DNA of 64,000 bases from Calothrix sp. 336/3 (GCF_000734895.2 NZ_CP011382.1:3264700-3328699); one strand, 5' to 3'. Numbered from the stretch's first letter, positions 26,746 to 36,722 are shown. Numbers and translations are program-made. The notes: a model not told the origin generated them from the letters alone.

Positions 26746-29355
26746 ATGCAGGCATCAGTGTGGGAATATATCACTATTACCTGGGTTGCCATTCTCCAGA
26801 GCTACTATTCTATGGGCATCATAGTTAGCCTATTGTTGCTTACTTCTATCTACTATCTGCTGCATAGACAAATTGTTCAGCGTCAGCGAGCCGAAATTTT
26901 GTTGCGACAGCAAACGAATCGGGAACGGTTGGTGACACAGATTGCTCAACAGATTCGTCAATCCTTAGATCTTGATGAAGTGCTGGCAACAACAGTGGCA
27001 GAAGTCCAACGTTTTTTGCAAGCCGATCGCGTTCTGATTTATCGTCTGTGGAATGATGGTACAGGAAGTACAATTCACGAGACTGTCTTACCACCTTTCC
27101 CTAGGGTTTTAGGAACAACCTTCCCAGAGGAAGTATTTCCACGAGAATATCATCAAGCCTATTCCCTAGGGAAAACCCGGACTATTGCTAATGTTGAGCA
27201 GGCAGATATCCAGCCTTGTTTAGTCGATTTTGTCAAGCAGTTTGGTGTACAGGCAAAATTAGTAGTTCCAATTATCCAAGAGCATCGGGAAAGTCAGGGG
27301 GAAAATTCCGTTCCCTATCTCTGGGGACTATTGATTGTCCATCAATGCAGTCATCCTCGGCAATGGGAACCTTGGGAAGTGGAGTTGATGAAACAACTAG
27401 CGACTCAAGTGGCGATCGCCATTCAACAATCAGAACTGTACAGCCAACTTCAGCAACTAAATAGTCAATTGGAAGCGAGGGTAGAACAACGTACCGCAGA
27501 ACTCGCAAGCGTTAATAGTTCTCTCCGTCATACTAACGATACTCTACAAGCTTTAGTTACAGCCTCACCCCGCGCCATTGTCATGCTGGATCGAGAGGGT
27601 AAGGTGAAGATATGGAATCCAGCAGCAGAGCAAATGTTTGGTTGGCAGGAAGCAGAGGTACTGAATTGCCCCAACCCCATTAGTTTAAAAGATTATCCCA
27701 CCCTACAAAAAAGTGTCTTACAAGGGACTACCTATTCCCGATTGGAATTTCGTCAACAGAAAAAAGATGGTACTCCCATTGATATTATTTTTTCTGCTGC
27801 TCCCTTACTCGATAGTGATGGGGAAATTAGTGGGATTGTGGCGGTAATTGCCGATATTACAGAACAGAAACAACAAGCGGAACAGGTGCGTTTACTGCAA
27901 TCGGTAGTACTTAACACCAACGATGCGATTTTGATTACAGAAGCGGATACCATTGATGAACCTGGTCCACGTATTCTCTATGTGAATGAGGCTTTTAGCC
28001 GTATCACTGGTTACCAACCCCATGAGGTTTTGGGTAAAACTCCCCGTCTATTGCAGGGAGATAAAACCGATCGCACAGAATTACAAAAAATTCGCTCGGC
28101 GCTCTCCCGTTGGGAACCTATCACCGTAGAAGTGATTAACTACCGCAAGGATGGCACAGAATTTTGGAATGAATTTAGTATTGTGCCTGTATCTAATCAA
28201 CAGGGTTGGTATACCCACTGGATTGCTGTGCAACGGGATACCACAGGGCGTAAACAGGCAGAACAGGCACTGCGGCGAAGTGAAGAACGCTGGCGATCGC
28301 TGATCGAAAATGCCTTAGATATCATCATGATTTTGGACCTTGATGGTAGTATTGGTTACGTCAGCCCCTCCGTGGAAAAGGTTTTAGGCTATCCTGTGGC
28401 GGATTTGTTGGGTAAAAACGGGATGGAATTGGTTCATGAAGATGATTTGACGGTAACGCGGGAACGTTTGACGAATACATCCTCCAGTCTAGAAACCGTA
28501 GAATTTCGCTACCGCCATCAAGATGGTTCCTGGCGCATCTTAGAAGCTATCAGTCAACCCTTTGTGGATAGTGCTGCTACCCTGAGAATCATGGTTAATG
28601 CCCGTGATATCACCGAACGTAAGCGACTTGATGAGATTCGTTTGGCACTGGAAAGGGAAAAAGAACTGAGTGCCCTGAAAACTCGCTTTTTCTCCATGGC
28701 ATCCCATGAGTTTCGCACCCCCTTGAGTACTGCTCTCGCAGCTGCCCAGGTTCTGGAAAATTGTCAAGATGCATGGGATATTTCTGCCAAAAGGCTAAGG
28801 AATCTGCATCGCATTCAAGATGCCGTCAAGCATATGGTGCAGCTACTAGACGATATTTTGACGATTAATCGAGCGGAAACGGGAAAACTGGCTTTTAATC
28901 CTAAAAAACTGGATTTACACCTCTATTGTGGTGATTTTGTCGAGGAAATGCGCCACAGTCTGGGAACTGCACACACCCTGATTTTTTCTTGTCAGGGAAA
29001 ACCGATTCCTGTCTGCATGGATGAAAAGTTATTGCGCTCTATGCTGTCTAATTTGCTGTCGAATGCGATTAAGTATTCTCCAACATCGGGGGTTGTGCGT
29101 GTCAGCTTGGATTTTCAGCCCCATCATGTCATCCTAGCTGTGGAAGATTACGGGATTGGGATGCTACCGGAAGACCAAAAACAATTATTTGAACCCTTCC
29201 ATCGTGGTAAGAATGTGCGAACGATTCCCGGTACAGGATTGGGATTGGTGGTGGTAAAAAAATGTGTGGACTTACATCAGGGTACTATTCAGGTTATCAG
29301 TGCAGTGGGCAAGGGTACAACTTGCTTGGTGACACTGCCTTTGTCTGGTAATTAG
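26746..29355 (+). CDS. ccaS: Cyanobacteriochrome sensor histidine kinase CcaS
   Basis: 869 residues. An N-terminal membrane helix (about 20-40), GAF domain (about 60-235) with the bilin Cys201 in HQCSHPRQW, a short coiled coil, three PAS domains (about 265-375, 385-500 and 510-625), HisKA with His654 (MASHEFRTPLS) and HATPase with the N-box LSNLLSNAIKYS and GTGLGLVVVK. CcaS binds phycocyanobilin and switches between green and red absorption; in green light it phosphorylates CcaR. It is 32 bases after cpcL and so probably in the operon it regulates. The second PAS carries PRLLQG where a LOV domain has NCRFLQ, so it is not a flavin photoreceptor. Confidence 0.87.
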   Translation: MQASVWEYITITWVAILQSYYSMGIIVSLLLLTSIYYLLHRQIVQRQRAEILLRQQTNRERLVTQIAQQIRQSLDLDEVLATTVAEVQRFLQADRVLIYRLWNDGTGSTIHETVLPPFPRVLGTTFPEEVFPREYHQAYSLGKTRTIANVEQADIQPCLVDFVKQFGVQAKLVVPIIQEHRESQGENSVPYLWGLLIVHQCSHPRQWEPWEVELMKQLATQVAIAIQQSELYSQLQQLNSQLEARVEQRTAELASVNSSLRHTNDTLQALVTASPRAIVMLDREGKVKIWNPAAEQMFGWQEAEVLNCPNPISLKDYPTLQKSVLQGTTYSRLEFRQQKKDGTPIDIIFSAAPLLDSDGEISGIVAVIADITEQKQQAEQVRLLQSVVLNTNDAILITEADTIDEPGPRILYVNEAFSRITGYQPHEVLGKTPRLLQGDKTDRTELQKIRSALSRWEPITVEVINYRKDGTEFWNEFSIVPVSNQQGWYTHWIAVQRDTTGRKQAEQALRRSEERWRSLIENALDIIMILDLDGSIGYVSPSVEKVLGYPVADLLGKNGMELVHEDDLTVTRERLTNTSSSLETVEFRYRHQDGSWRILEAISQPFVDSAATLRIMVNARDITERKRLDEIRLALEREKELSALKTRFFSMASHEFRTPLSTALAAAQVLENCQDAWDISAKRLRNLHRIQDAVKHMVQLLDDILTINRAETGKLAFNPKKLDLHLYCGDFVEEMRHSLGTAHTLIFSCQGKPIPVCMDEKLLRSMLSNLLSNAIKYSPTSGVVRVSLDFQPHHVILAVEDYGIGMLPEDQKQLFEPFHRGKNVRTIPGTGLGLVVVKKCVDLHQGTIQVISAVGKGTTCLVTLPLSGN

Positions 29356-29597
29356 AGGCGATCGCCTACCCCTATTTGGAATCGGTATTAGTATGAGCAG
29401 TTCAGCAAGCTCAGTGTTTCATCTCATGTTCCCATCATCACTCGTGTATGCAAAAATCGGAGAATTCTCTTTTCCCTGCTCCACTAGTAATGATTCTATG
29501 GATACTCCTGGGTACAAACAGGGTAGAATTTTCCCCAAGGCATTTTTGATGACTAAAATTACCTAATCTTACACCCCATACTAACACAAAAGAGATT

Positions 29598-30464
29598 ATG
29601 CAAGCAAGCTTTTTTACTACGGTAATGTTACCTACAGCCTTGGCTCTGATGATGCTAGGAATGGGTTTATCTCTTGTACCAGAAGATTTCCAGCGCGTAA
29701 TTAAATATCCTAAAGCCGTCGCCGTTGGCTTAACCAGTCAGTTAGTTTTATTACCAGTAATTGCTGTGATAATTGCGAAACTTGTGCCCATGGAGCCAGC
29801 GATCGCCATCGGACTAATTATCGTGGCGTTGTGTCCTGGTGGGGTGTCCTCGAACATTATCACATTCCTTGCCCAGGGTGATGTTGCCCTTTCAGTCACC
29901 TTAACGGCTTTGAGCAGTGTGATTACGGTATTTACCATTCCAGTGTTGGCGAATTTAGCCTTTCAGCACTTCATGGGGCAAACTACGGCGATCGCCCTAC
30001 CTATTGGTTCTACAATCCTGCAAATTTTTCTGATTACTCTGTTACCTGTGGCTTTGGGAATGGGTTTGAGGCAGATATTACCAGAACTTGCCCGTCGTCT
30101 AGAAAAAGTCACTAGTCGTATGGCGATCGCCCTGCTCGCTGCAATTATTCTGATTCTGATCATTCGAGAGTGGAACCGTCTGCCTGGATTTATCCTCCAA
30201 GTCGGAATCGCTGTGGTGCTATTGAATTCTCTATCTATGGGTGCAGGATTTTATCTCAGCAAGTTGTTTAAGCTGAATCGTCCCCAGCAAATCTGCATTG
30301 CCATTGAAGTCGGTTTACAAAATGGTACCTTGGCGATCGCCATTACCGCCGGACTCCTCAACAATCCGGATATGGCTGTGCCCGCAGCAGTCTATAGTCT
30401 GTTCATGAATGTTACCGGGTTGATGGCGATCGCCTATGGTAGAAAGTTAGCAGGGGCTGTGTGA
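29598..30464 (+). CDS. Bile acid:sodium symporter (BASS) family transporter
   Basis: 288 residues, about nine hydrophobic segments over the full length, a typical BASS membrane protein. Conserved patches are the GGVSSNIITFLAQGDVALSVT stretch (about 80-100) and a later EVGLQNGTLAIAITAG block (about 240-255). Plant and cyanobacterial BASS members carry pyruvate, keto acids or other organic anions with sodium, so the substrate here is open. It stands alone between ccaS and cpcG on the same strand, with gaps of 242 and 171 bases. Confidence 0.82.
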   Translation: MQASFFTTVMLPTALALMMLGMGLSLVPEDFQRVIKYPKAVAVGLTSQLVLLPVIAVIIAKLVPMEPAIAIGLIIVALCPGGVSSNIITFLAQGDVALSVTLTALSSVITVFTIPVLANLAFQHFMGQTTAIALPIGSTILQIFLITLLPVALGMGLRQILPELARRLEKVTSRMAIALLAAIILILIIREWNRLPGFILQVGIAVVLLNSLSMGAGFYLSKLFKLNRPQQICIAIEVGLQNGTLAIAITAGLLNNPDMAVPAAVYSLFMNVTGLMAIAYGRKLAGAV

Positions 30465-30635
30465 TCCACGTCTATCACATATCATAAAATTGCACTTATG
30501 GTCAAAAAAGTGATAGGCAAATTCACGTTAATTTATGTAATTTTTATCAAACTAAATCGAATAATGACCCCTCTTCTCCTTTATGATTATGAGAAATTTG
30601 TAAGATTTCATTAAGGAAAGGGAGATTTTGTAGTC

Positions 30636-31385
30636 GTGGCAATTCCTCTTTTAGAATATTCACCCATTTCTCAAAACCAAAGGGTGGCAGGTTTTGAGGT
30701 TCCTGGAGATGAGCAACCCCGTGTCTACTCTACAGAGAACCTGCTTTCCTCAACAGACTTAGATAATCTGATTGAAGCAGCCTACCGCCAGATTTTTTTC
30801 CATGCTTTTGCTGCTGATCGGGAGCGTTTCCTAGAGTCTCAGCTCCGTAGTGGTCAAATCACTGTACGTGACTTTATTCGCGGATTATTGCTATCTAATA
30901 CCTACAAGCGTAGTTTCTACGACCTCAACAGCAACTATCGTTTTGTTGAGCAGACTGTACAGCGTGTACTTGGTCGTGATGTTTACGATAACCGAGAAAA
31001 GCTGGCTTGGTCTATTGTTGTAGCAACCAAGGGTATCAAAGGTTTTGTTGATGATCTACTCAATACCAATGAGTACCTAGAAGCTTTTGGATACGATACA
31101 ATTCCCTACCAGCGTCGTCGAGTACTTCCTGGTCGCTCAGAAGGTGAACTACCTTTCAACATTAAATCACCTCGCTACGATGCATACTATCGTGGTAAAT
31201 TGGGCTTCCCACAAATCGTATGGCAAGCCACTGTACGCAGTTACAAAGCTCCAGACAGACAGCCAAAAACAGGTAGCCCCGCTCTGTTCATGGATATGGC
31301 GCGCAGTATCAATGCTAGAGGTAACGCACCTCAACAGCTATCAGTAATGAATATTGATATCGAAAAATCAGTTCCCCGCAGATAA
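30636..31385 (+). CDS. cpcG: Rod-core linker CpcG
   Basis: 249 residues from a GTG start with AAGGGAG upstream. PBS-linker domain (about 20-160, [11 protein letters not shown] and [25 protein letters not shown]), CpcG block [18 protein letters not shown], and a hydrophilic C-terminal tail with no membrane helix. This is the CpcG1 type, which docks phycocyanin rods onto the allophycocyanin core. With the two CpcL proteins in this window the cell can make both core-bound and membrane-bound rods. A strong terminator follows. Confidence 0.93.
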   Translation: MAIPLLEYSPISQNQRVAGFEVPGDEQPRVYSTENLLSSTDLDNLIEAAYRQIFFHAFAADRERFLESQLRSGQITVRDFIRGLLLSNTYKRSFYDLNSNYRFVEQTVQRVLGRDVYDNREKLAWSIVVATKGIKGFVDDLLNTNEYLEAFGYDTIPYQRRRVLPGRSEGELPFNIKSPRYDAYYRGKLGFPQIVWQATVRSYKAPDRQPKTGSPALFMDMARSINARGNAPQQLSVMNIDIEKSVPRR

Positions 31386-31400
31386 GCGGAACTAAACAAA

Positions 31401-31440
31401 GAGGGTATTTAGTACCTGAATTAAGATACCGAATACCCTC
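31401..31440 (+). terminator. Terminator after cpcG
   Basis: GAGGGTATT (31401-31409) pairs perfectly with AATACCCTC (31432-31440) around 22 bases. It lies 15 bases after cpcG. The tail is AT-rich without a long T-run. It may serve the convergent HTH gene as well. Confidence 0.7.
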
Positions 31441-31481
31441 TCAAAATTGGATATTAATACTCTTTGAGTTGCTATAGTCTA

Positions 31482-31904
31482 TTACGCGCATTCATCATTA
31501 TTGTTTGCCTGAAATCCTAATTCTAAAAGAGCTTTACGGATTTTAGCTTTGGAAGGACGAACTTTAGGAACAGTTAATCCCATTTCTCTGGCAGTTTCAA
31601 ATAAATCTCGCATCAATATATCCAGGGAAGTATCATCTGCGTCTTCGGGAAGTTTCTCAATCCTCGCTTCGTAGGCTAAAGTATAAAGCTCCAAGTGATG
31701 CTTACCCATAACTCTAGCAAGTTTTCTCAAGGTTTCCGGTGTCGGACAGGTTCCCTTAAAGCAAGCACCTCTTAACCGGGGTTGGGGAACACCAGACAAA
31801 TCAGCCAGACGGTTCATGCTGATACCCTGTTCTTCCAAGTATTGAAGAATAAATCGTCCTAAAGGGGAGCAATCTTCCGCTTTTATTTGCAACCTTGCTG
31901 GCAT
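31482..31904 (-). CDS. XRE-type helix-turn-helix protein
   Basis: 140 residues. The N-terminal 20-75 region holds a helix-turn-helix (LGRFILQYLEEQGISMNRLADLSGVPQPRLRG ... TPETLRKLARVMGKHHLELYTL). The C-terminal half is charged and helical (LMRDLFETAREMGLTVPKVRPSKAKIRKALLELGF). It converges on cpcG. The 313-base gap upstream (31905-32217) has no recognised gene but ends with a palindromic repeat. Target unknown. Confidence 0.75.
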   Translation of the reverse strand: MPARLQIKAEDCSPLGRFILQYLEEQGISMNRLADLSGVPQPRLRGACFKGTCPTPETLRKLARVMGKHHLELYTLAYEARIEKLPEDADDTSLDILMRDLFETAREMGLTVPKVRPSKAKIRKALLELGFQANNNDECA

Positions 31905-32178
31905 CGTTTGGTATCAGGAAAATCTCAATATCTACAATATAGCGGACGGGGAGCTATTGCTTACCATCTTTTATATCACCAAACAAACCCGTAAAAGGGC
32001 AAATTTATCCGTGGAAAAATATCACAAAAGTTCGCCTCAAGTTCTTGCGTAGTAAGAGAAACTTGATTTTACTGGTTTGGGTGAGAAAAGTATTCATTCC
32101 CATGGCAACCTGGTTGATTAGCTCTTAATACTCTCTTTATAAGTCAGCTAGTAATTTTGAGGATTGGAATAGGGAATA

Positions 32179-32206
32179 GTAGAGACGCGATATATCACCT
32201 CTCTAC
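32179..32206. repeat. Palindromic dispersed repeat (GTAGAGAC type)
   Basis: A 28-base imperfect palindrome, GTAGAGA at one end and TCTCTAC at the other, with GATATATC at the centre and two mismatched pairs. This pattern recurs in filamentous cyanobacterial genomes. It is 11 bases downstream of the stop of the cytochrome b gene and could act as its 3' hairpin. Confidence 0.55.
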
Positions 32207-32217
32207 TCGCAGGTGTT

Positions 32218-32853
32218 TTAGCTACCTTGATATACAGAGTCTTGACTGTCTGGGTTCTCAGAAGTCAATTTGGGCTGTTTTTCTTGCCAGAATATACTCA
32301 CTAGGTGGATAACTGCCAAAATAATGGCTGCTACGGAAATGACGTAACTGTGAATTGTGTATAGGTGCTGTACGGTGAGGGTGCTAATTACTCCCCCACC
32401 TGTAATAATGTCTCGCAATAAATGACCAACAAAAGGAATAGACTCGATAGTTCCTAACTCAATGTTAAAGCGCCAGAAACCCACTTGATCCCAACTGAGA
32501 ATCATTGCTGTCCAACTTAAACCCATAGCACTCAGGGTGAAGAAAATTCCGCTTATCCAAGCTGTTAACCAGCTTTTACGCATTTGTCGATGTAGAAACA
32601 TGACGACGATTTGAATAAGGGCGATCGCAATTACTAAATTGCCAGCAATATCATGGGCTTTACGGAATAACCAACCATAGTCAACCTGTTCAGTAATCAT
32701 TTTCAGTGACAGGTAGGCTCTACCCGCAGCCGGTTCATAGTAGAACGATAGTAAAATTCCCGTCGTTGCAGCAATTAATGTCAAAGTCAAAATTACTACT
32801 GATAGCACCGTAGCTATCCGTCGCAGTACCATGTCGAATCTGCTTACTTCCAT
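32218..32853 (-). CDS. PetB-like cytochrome b with a missing haem histidine
   Basis: 211 residues, similar to the N-terminal half of cytochrome b/b6: four membrane segments (about 15-38, 68-88, 100-120, 165-190). In PetB the pairs HisX13His and HisX14His hold two haems. Here the second pair is intact (His168 and His183), but the first has His67 and Gln81 where the partner His is expected; His88 is nearby but seven residues off. It may therefore bind only one haem in the usual way. It is a divergent homologue, not the main petB; no quinol-site partner (petD) is next to it. Confidence 0.7.
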   Translation of the reverse strand: MEVSRFDMVLRRIATVLSVVILTLTLIAATTGILLSFYYEPAAGRAYLSLKMITEQVDYGWLFRKAHDIAGNLVIAIALIQIVVMFLHRQMRKSWLTAWISGIFFTLSAMGLSWTAMILSWDQVGFWRFNIELGTIESIPFVGHLLRDIITGGGVISTLTVQHLYTIHSYVISVAAIILAVIHLVSIFWQEKQPKLTSENPDSQDSVYQGS

Positions 32854-33529
32854 GGTTTACCGCCCCTTATATAAGATTTATGTAGGTTTTCTATAATTTT
32901 AGCTAATAAAAATTAAGAAAGGTAAACAGGTTGAAGGTCATAAGCATAAATACTTCCAATGGTAGATAGTGAGGTGTAGGGAGGGGAAACAAAGCAGAAG
33001 GTAATTGCGACTTTCCTCCCAGAGCCTTAATCTTGAGATTTTTGAGTTAATTAACTTGGTTTGTAGTCTCTTCACAGAACCTTGTTTGACTCCAGTCCCA
33101 AGATTAATTTTCCGCAAATCTGATAAATCCTGTAAACTAATACTTACGTAGGGAGTTAATCTAGTATCTAGGTATCAAGACGAGATGTTTATGGATAATA
33201 GCCAATGGTAGAGAGATGTTTCTAGTACTTATGACTAGAATAGCTTTATATCACGGGGTTATCAGCTATCACACCTCTGGAATTTTCCACGTTAGATTTG
33301 CATCGTATTATCAAACAAAAGTATTAACGATTACTGTACGACCCCATAAAAAAACTCATAAGAAAATACTTTCATTAGAGTTATTAACTGTTGACAAAAC
33401 TGCACATCATCCTGTTTTGATATAGTCTTCAGGAAGTTATGATTTGTAGGTGGACGCTCCTAATTGAATTGGTTTTGAAGCAAAAAAGTTTTTAGGCTTG
33501 TCATTGAGTTGAGTGAACGAGAAACAGCT
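32854..33529. other. Gene-free divergent region
   Basis: 676 bases between the cytochrome b gene and the TonB-like gene, which are transcribed away from each other, so both promoters should lie here. A 69-residue frame at 33216-33425 shows no family features or ribosome site. No repeat or RNA was recognised. Confidence 0.4.
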
Positions 33530-35116
33530 ATGTCTTACGTCTCCATACTGAAAAATATTCCCGAAATTTTTGGTCAACCAGCAGGTATTGCTGCTTTGGC
33601 ATCTGTGGGTTTACACGGGGCGATCGCCATGATTTTGCCCATGATGCCGGCTAATTCTAAAGCCAAAGACACCGCATCGGCGAAACCCGTTGGAATTGTC
33701 GAGTTAAATCAGACAGAGCAAAATCGTTTGCCGCAAACAACAACCACCTCCATCAACCCAGGAGTGAGTTTGCAAACCCCAGGAACTCTACAATCCCAGT
33801 TACCTAACCTGCCGACGAACATAACACCGAGTCTCAGCCAATCCCAAGTGCCACCCGCTCCACCGGTTGCTTCGACTCAAATGATATTGCCGCCTCTACC
33901 ACAATCGACAGATAATATCAAGGTGGCTTCTCTGCCCCAAAGTCAATCTCTTCGCATCATTCCTCGGCAGAATTTACAAATTGACAATTCGTTTAACACC
34001 AGGGTAGCCAGTTATAGACAACTTCCCCAGAGTAATTTTCGTGCAGTAGTTCCCGTACCTAGCACCCAACCCATCGTCACTTCTAGATTGCCAGAACTAC
34101 CCGCCAATAATGTTCCACCAGATTTAAATACAGTTCAATCGCCCAGCAACTTGCCGCCTAATCCTCCGGATACCGCGCAAAATACCACACCAGGTCAAGA
34201 GTTTGTGGCTCCAATTAATCAAACTCCCCAAACTGACGATAGACTAGTCCTAGCCGAACCCAGATTACCTTTGTGGCAAGCTTCCCCCACGGCAGCTAGG
34301 AATTTACCATCCTCTAGTAATCAACAGGCGATCGCCAAAACAACCACCTTTGGAGAACAATTCCTCAAGGTGAGACAGCAATACCCCAATATCGAAACCA
34401 AGCAACCGATTTCCGCAACTATTCTGGCGAAGGCTAGTCAAGAAAGTCGAGTTGAAGGTGGTTTAATTGTGAATGCTGAAGGTATTGTAGATAACATTGA
34501 ATTCCTGGATAACTCAGTATCTTCTGAAACTAAAAAGACTGTTAGAGAATACTTTAAAGACTATTTCCAAAGAAATCCTATCCAAGCCAATGGTAAAGTT
34601 AAGTACTTCCCTTTCAGCTTGGCTCTTAGTACGAATGCTCCAGCACCAGTTGTTGCTCCTACCGAAACCAAACAAACACCAACGAATCTGATTGAGAGGT
34701 TGAAAACACCTAACGTCAATCAGTCACCTTCCCCAGAGCAAGTTAAAATAGCTCCTGTTTCACCAGCACCTAACAGCTTAGTTGTACCTGCGGTTCCATT
34801 CACAGCTAAACCTTCCTTGTCACCAACAAATGGCAACAAACCGCAAGCAATTCCTGTAAAACCAGTAACCTCGACGACACCTGTTGCACCTGTGAGAAAT
34901 AACGTCACAGTTCAGCCAAAGCAACCCCAAGTCACACCAAATCCGGAGAACTCGCCGACTGAGACAACGGTGGAAACTAAACCAGTAACTCAAGTTGCCA
35001 CAGAAGAAACTCAGCCATCAGTGGAGAAAAAGACTAGTCGTAAAATACTCTTACAGAAACTGCGTCAGGTTCGTGAAGAACGGGAAGTGCATAAAAATCC
35101 CCAGTCTCAACCGTAA
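33530..35116 (+). CDS. TonB-like proline-rich periplasm-spanning protein
   Basis: 528 residues from ATG 33530 (MSYVSILKNIPEIF). One N-terminal membrane helix (about 17-38, IAALASVGLHGAIAMILPMM), then a long Pro/Gln/Thr/Ser-rich stretch, a folded segment at about 280-370 resembling a TonB C-terminal energy-transducing domain (SRVEGGLIVNAEGIVDNIEFLDNSVSSE), and a second Pro-rich tail ending basic (KILLQKLRQVREEREVHK). Cyanobacterial TonB proteins drive outer-membrane transport; the domain is inside rather than at the end, so the function is uncertain. A similar design occurs in the protein at 44142-45710. Confidence 0.5.
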   Translation: MSYVSILKNIPEIFGQPAGIAALASVGLHGAIAMILPMMPANSKAKDTASAKPVGIVELNQTEQNRLPQTTTTSINPGVSLQTPGTLQSQLPNLPTNITPSLSQSQVPPAPPVASTQMILPPLPQSTDNIKVASLPQSQSLRIIPRQNLQIDNSFNTRVASYRQLPQSNFRAVVPVPSTQPIVTSRLPELPANNVPPDLNTVQSPSNLPPNPPDTAQNTTPGQEFVAPINQTPQTDDRLVLAEPRLPLWQASPTAARNLPSSSNQQAIAKTTTFGEQFLKVRQQYPNIETKQPISATILAKASQESRVEGGLIVNAEGIVDNIEFLDNSVSSETKKTVREYFKDYFQRNPIQANGKVKYFPFSLALSTNAPAPVVAPTETKQTPTNLIERLKTPNVNQSPSPEQVKIAPVSPAPNSLVVPAVPFTAKPSLSPTNGNKPQAIPVKPVTSTTPVAPVRNNVTVQPKQPQVTPNPENSPTETTVETKPVTQVATEETQPSVEKKTSRKILLQKLRQVREEREVHKNPQSQP

Positions 35117-35164
35117 GTAGAGTCACAAAAACACGGGAAAGGGAAGATAAACCCATGAATCACT

Positions 35165-35557
35165 TTATGGTTCTGTACTTCCCTTCCATCCCTTGGTAGC
35201 ATTTTCCAAAACGTAAGTTGCTACTTCTAAAACTTCCTGCTCTGTTAGCTTATTTTTAAAAGCTGGCATAGCATTCTTACCATTTTTCACTTGATGGATA
35301 ATTGCCTGGATGCCTGTAATTTTATAGTTTTCCAGGTATGTTTCCAATGCTTCCTGCTTTAAAGTTTTTTCCGCGATGAGGATATTACCACCCCCAATGT
35401 GGCAAGCAGCACAGTTTTTCTGAAAAATTTTTGCCCCATTGACAGGTTCTACTGCAAATGCTGGATTCGTAAATGTTAGAGATACACAGGCGATCGCTGT
35501 CACCAAAATCAATAGAATTGTTCTCAAAGGATTTTCCCCGCAAAATATTCCAGCCAC
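35165..35557 (-). CDS. petJ: Cytochrome c6
   Basis: 130 residues. Signal peptide about 1-35 ending NPAFA, then a mature c-type domain with the haem site CAACH (about 49-53) and axial Met in NAMPAF. Soluble lumen protein that carries electrons from cytochrome b6f to photosystem I or oxidase. It is near plastocyanin (petE) on the same strand, with one acetyltransferase gene between; the two carriers replace each other according to copper supply. Confidence 0.92.
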   Translation of the reverse strand: MAGIFCGENPLRTILLILVTAIACVSLTFTNPAFAVEPVNGAKIFQKNCAACHIGGGNILIAEKTLKQEALETYLENYKITGIQAIIHQVKNGKNAMPAFKNKLTEQEVLEVATYVLENATKGWKGSTEP

Positions 35558-35662
35558 TGATACTATTTTGTTGGTATTTTAGATTGGAGATGGAGAAAAT
35601 CCCTAGATAATTTACTTTTTAGCCGTTAGCATAGCAGATTTAACGGAATTCAGGAGTTAAAG

Positions 35663-36208
35663 CTAGAGTTTGACGCGAGAATTTGGACTTTGTAGGATTT
35701 TCCGTACTTCACAAACCATAATCACAAATTCTTCTTCACTACCGATTTTGACAAATTTCCCTACCTGCTCAAATCCTAACTGCTCCCACACTCGCTGTGC
35801 CCGCTTGTTGAACTCCGCGATAGTTACCCGTAATTGCTGTACCCTATATTGATTTGCCCCATACCTTAGCACAGCTTGAGCATAGAACTTTCCATGTCCT
35901 CGACCAACTAAATCTGGTCGTATTCCCATACCTATGTCAAGAGCTTCATGATTGTAATCTCCACCTGGTACTTGACCATCTGAACCGAAAGAACAATAGC
36001 CTTCAAGTTCTCCTTGCAGATTCAAAATTGCATAAAAAGCATTTTTCGAGTCAAGCAGATAGTGCAAATCCTCTTGGATAGTATCAGTATCAAAATTGTA
36101 GTAGTCATAGGGGGGAGTGTAGCGCCAGTTAAAAATAGCCAGTGCGTCTTCCTTCTCAATTTGTCGAAATTTAAATCTGGTGTAAAAACTATAATTTTGT
36201 CCGGGCAT
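35663..36208 (-). CDS. GNAT-family N-acetyltransferase
   Basis: 181 residues with the GNAT fold: N-terminal FRQIEKEDALAIFNWRY, acetyl-CoA loop region GIRPDLVGRGHGKFYAQAVLRYG (about 95-115) and C-terminal WEQLGFEQVGKF. Resembles RimJ/RimL-like acetyltransferases, substrate unknown. It lies between petJ and petE on the same strand, with gaps of about 100 bases, so linkage with them is uncertain. Confidence 0.82.
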   Translation of the reverse strand: MPGQNYSFYTRFKFRQIEKEDALAIFNWRYTPPYDYYNFDTDTIQEDLHYLLDSKNAFYAILNLQGELEGYCSFGSDGQVPGGDYNHEALDIGMGIRPDLVGRGHGKFYAQAVLRYGANQYRVQQLRVTIAEFNKRAQRVWEQLGFEQVGKFVKIGSEEEFVIMVCEVRKILQSPNSRVKL

Positions 36209-36302
36209 TTATCCCCTCACCCTCAAAGATTACAGTGTGGAAATTCTGCCCGAACTCGCTAATTTATTTGCAGAATGCCAGGAAACCTGCTTTCTGATTA
36301 TA

Positions 36303-36722
36303 CTACTGGACAGTAACCTTACCAACCATGCCTGCACCCCGATGAGGTTCACAGTAGAAAGTATATTCTCCAGCAGGCGCATCCGCAGGGAAAGTAGTTT
36401 CCAATTCTTGACCAGGATTCATTAGTAATCCTTTGTGAGACAAAGCTTTAGCCAAATCTGCGCTTTTTGCAGGATTTTGGGCAGCGTCAAATACAATATT
36501 GTGAGGAGGAACCTTATTATTTACCCATTTAATTGTATCTCCCGCCTTCACTGTAATTTTTGCGGGTTCAAACGCTAGCATTCCCTTGTCATTGCCTAAT
36601 TTCACAGTGACCACATCAGCGCTAGCATTAGGAGCAAAAACTGTCAAGCTACCAATAACTAAGCATAGTGTCAATAATGCTAAGCCTAAGCGTCGTAAGC
36701 TAGCTGCTATCTTTTTCATCAC
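36303..36722 (-). CDS. petE: Plastocyanin
   Basis: 139 residues. Signal peptide about 1-35 (ends PNASA), then the cupredoxin domain. Copper ligands are visible: His in PPHNIVFD, and Cys, His and Met in YCEPHRGAGM. Lumenal copper carrier of electrons from cytochrome f to photosystem I. It belongs with petJ, petA and petC in one photosynthetic electron-transport stretch. The 367-base gap upstream holds its promoter and the petA terminator. Confidence 0.95.
   Translation of the reverse strand: MMKKIAASLRRLGLALLTLCLVIGSLTVFAPNASADVVTVKLGNDKGMLAFEPAKITVKAGDTIKWVNNKVPPHNIVFDAAQNPAKSADLAKALSHKGLLMNPGQELETTFPADAPAGEYTFYCEPHRGAGMVGKVTVQ

Noticed and set aside
27900..28260. LOV domain in the second PAS of CcaS
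   Set aside because: The photoactive cysteine motif is replaced by PRLLQG.
33216..33425. 69-residue frame in the divergent gap
   Set aside because: No conserved features; sits where promoters are expected.
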